Part shown: piece after piece, positions 63,284 to 64,000 of the stretch | Position numbering within the stretch: the stretch's first letter is position 1 | Layout: the number at the start of each line of letters is the position of its first letter | Source: Oceanospirillum sp047518265 | GTDB taxonomy: Bacteria; Pseudomonadota; Gammaproteobacteria; Pseudomonadales; Halomonadaceae | Length of the DNA stretch: 64,000 bases | Reading direction: 5' to 3' | Assembly (NCBI GenBank): GCA_047518265.1 | Contig: JAKZRG010000039.1 | Span: forward strand, 1 to 64,000 | Notes under the pieces: model-generated | The model's database searches: none | Seen by the model: only the letters and a program-made list of their open reading frames with translations | What the model was told of the DNA's origin: nothing | Made by a program: the position numbers and the translations under genes

Positions 63284-63316
63284 CAAAAAGCCCTCGATCA
63301 CTACAACCGAGGGCTC
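63284..63316 (-). terminator. Terminator of the P450 gene
   Basis: agccctcg/cgagggct pair over eight bases. On the minus strand the hairpin is followed by TTTTT, and it lies about 60 bases after the P450 stop. It may also end the RAYT transcript on the plus strand, where the T tract is poor. Confidence 0.75.
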
Positions 63317-63377
63317 TCTATACCAAATTAAATCAAACGAGGTATAAAATACCTCTCCTTTAAAACGTCACTATCCC

Positions 63378-64000
63378 CTAATCAAACGTCACTACATAAC
63401 GCTCTGGGAATGGCCCTCCTTCAAAGTCAGCATCACCTTCTGGCTTTAGATTAGGCCGTAAAAGTAGTTGCTTAATAATCTGAGGTACTTGTACCCAGCT
63501 TACTTGATCCCCTAGACATGTATGGCTGCCGTATCCCATATGCATATAGTGATAGTCGGGACGATCTATAACAAAGTCATTAGGGCAGCTTAGTTCTCGA
63601 CCATCTTTCATGGCGGAACGGGTCGAGACTAAAACGATACGACCTTTAGGGATTTTGGTACTACGGAAGCTCCCTGACGCTATAGTGTAATCCTGCGTAC
63701 AAATGCGGATTACAAATGGGTTAATGGGATTAAACCGAAGGGCTTCCCAGCAGTATTTAAAGAGTAATTGATCATCATCCTTTTTAGCAGCATTTACCGC
63801 TTGCTCTAGGATTTCTGGTCGTTTAAATAGCTGTTCTAAGATTTGAACGATAGCTTGTGATGTGGTTTCAATCCCGCCCACCAGTGTTCCGCTTATATTG
63901 CTAACAATTCGTTGCTGATCAAAATCAATGGCTTCAGGAAAATCACTTTTTAATAATCGAGATAATACATCATCCAGTTCCGGATCAATTTTCAACGCCT
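63378..64000 (-). CDS. Cytochrome P450, C-terminal part (runs past the window end)
   Basis: The visible 205+ residues are the C-terminal half of a P450. The I-helix shows VGGIETTSQ (oxygen-activating Glu-Thr), the K-helix has EALR (ExxR), and the haem loop reads HMGYGSHTCLGDQ with the cysteine ligand; the usual first Phe of this motif is Tyr. Other parts (RPDYHYMHMG) match bacterial class I P450s. The frame continues to the right edge at 64000, so the N-terminus is missing and the true start cannot be given. Substrate is unknown. A terminator follows at 63284. Confidence 0.9.
   Translation of the reverse strand, partial: ALKIDPELDDVLSRLLKSDFPEAIDFDQQRIVSNISGTLVGGIETTSQAIVQILEQLFKRPEILEQAVNAAKKDDDQLLFKYCWEALRFNPINPFVIRICTQDYTIASGSFRSTKIPKGRIVLVSTRSAMKDGRELSCPNDFVIDRPDYHYMHMGYGSHTCLGDQVSWVQVPQIIKQLLLRPNLKPEGDADFEGGPFPERYVVTFD

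Noticed and set aside
63284..63316. Hairpin near the RAYT gene considered as a REP element
   Set aside because: It is single, has a T tract at the position expected for the P450 terminator, and lacks paired flanking copies.
1..64000. tRNA, rRNA and CRISPR arrays
   Set aside because: Reading both strands I found no T-loop motif (GGTTCGAATCC type) with a matching acceptor stem, no rRNA segment and no regularly spaced repeats. A dedicated tRNA scan would be decisive.

Overview
The window reads as the chromosome of a marine-type gammaproteobacterium, most like the Oceanospirillales. The support is gene content: a methylcitrate operon of the AcnD/PrpF type, CysB and an iron-sulfur CysH, FliA-type promoters, many chemotaxis and cyclic-di-GMP proteins, and a RAYT transposase. 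Base composition is intermediate almost everywhere. The exception is a strikingly A+T-rich block at about 57200-62230. No tRNA, rRNA or CRISPR array lies inside the window. The first 180 bases do hold two minus-strand promoters of stable-RNA type, so a tRNA or rRNA operon probably starts just outside the left edge.

Layout. (1) 404-7600, minus: propionate catabolism, gntR-prpB-prpC-acnD-prpF, with a cluster of TTGTCGACAA-like operators around the regulator start. (2) 7796-14073: alpha/beta hydrolase, pabB, thrH, then a sulfur group (cysH, cysB, TSUP exporter). (3) 14225-24111: iron alcohol dehydrogenase, flagellin, a helical periplasmic protein, LysR/azoreductase, a parvulin, a tandem pair of unknown proteins, a DUF2058 protein, dbpA, a cupin. 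(4) 24505-29864: a Cache chemoreceptor behind a FliA-type promoter, a lipoprotein, and two related unknown proteins. (5) 29923-31325: trhO bracketed by two copies of a small inverted-repeat (MITE-like) element. (6) 31378-39641: DUF3482 GTPase/DUF2868 operon, PAS chemoreceptor, PAS-HD-GYP protein, and a methyltransferase-TPR fusion. (7) 39746-47734: small ORFs, a solute-binding protein, tag, transglutaminase-like/aminotransferase operon, aldehyde dehydrogenase. (8) 46262-53348: solute-binding protein, large hybrid kinase and REC-GGDEF protein in one apparent operon, then ArsR and DM13. (9) 53534-57191: NosR-like protein, HPP protein, TetR with paired operators. (10) 57478-61955: a two-gene TIR operon of foreign composition. 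(11) 62270-64000: RAYT transposase and the C-terminal part of a cytochrome P450.

How the genes work together. The prp genes form a complete route from propionyl-CoA plus oxaloacetate to pyruvate plus succinate under a linked GntR repressor. Much of the rest is environmental sensing: two chemoreceptors, one flagellin, an HD-GYP, a diguanylate cyclase, and a hybrid kinase probably reading a periplasmic binding protein. The best candidate for an undescribed system is the TIR operon: a 960-residue protein with no family I recognise, translationally coupled to a TIR protein that keeps the catalytic glutamate. Its composition, position and TIR domain suggest an acquired anti-phage or NAD-depleting defence module. 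That function is inference.
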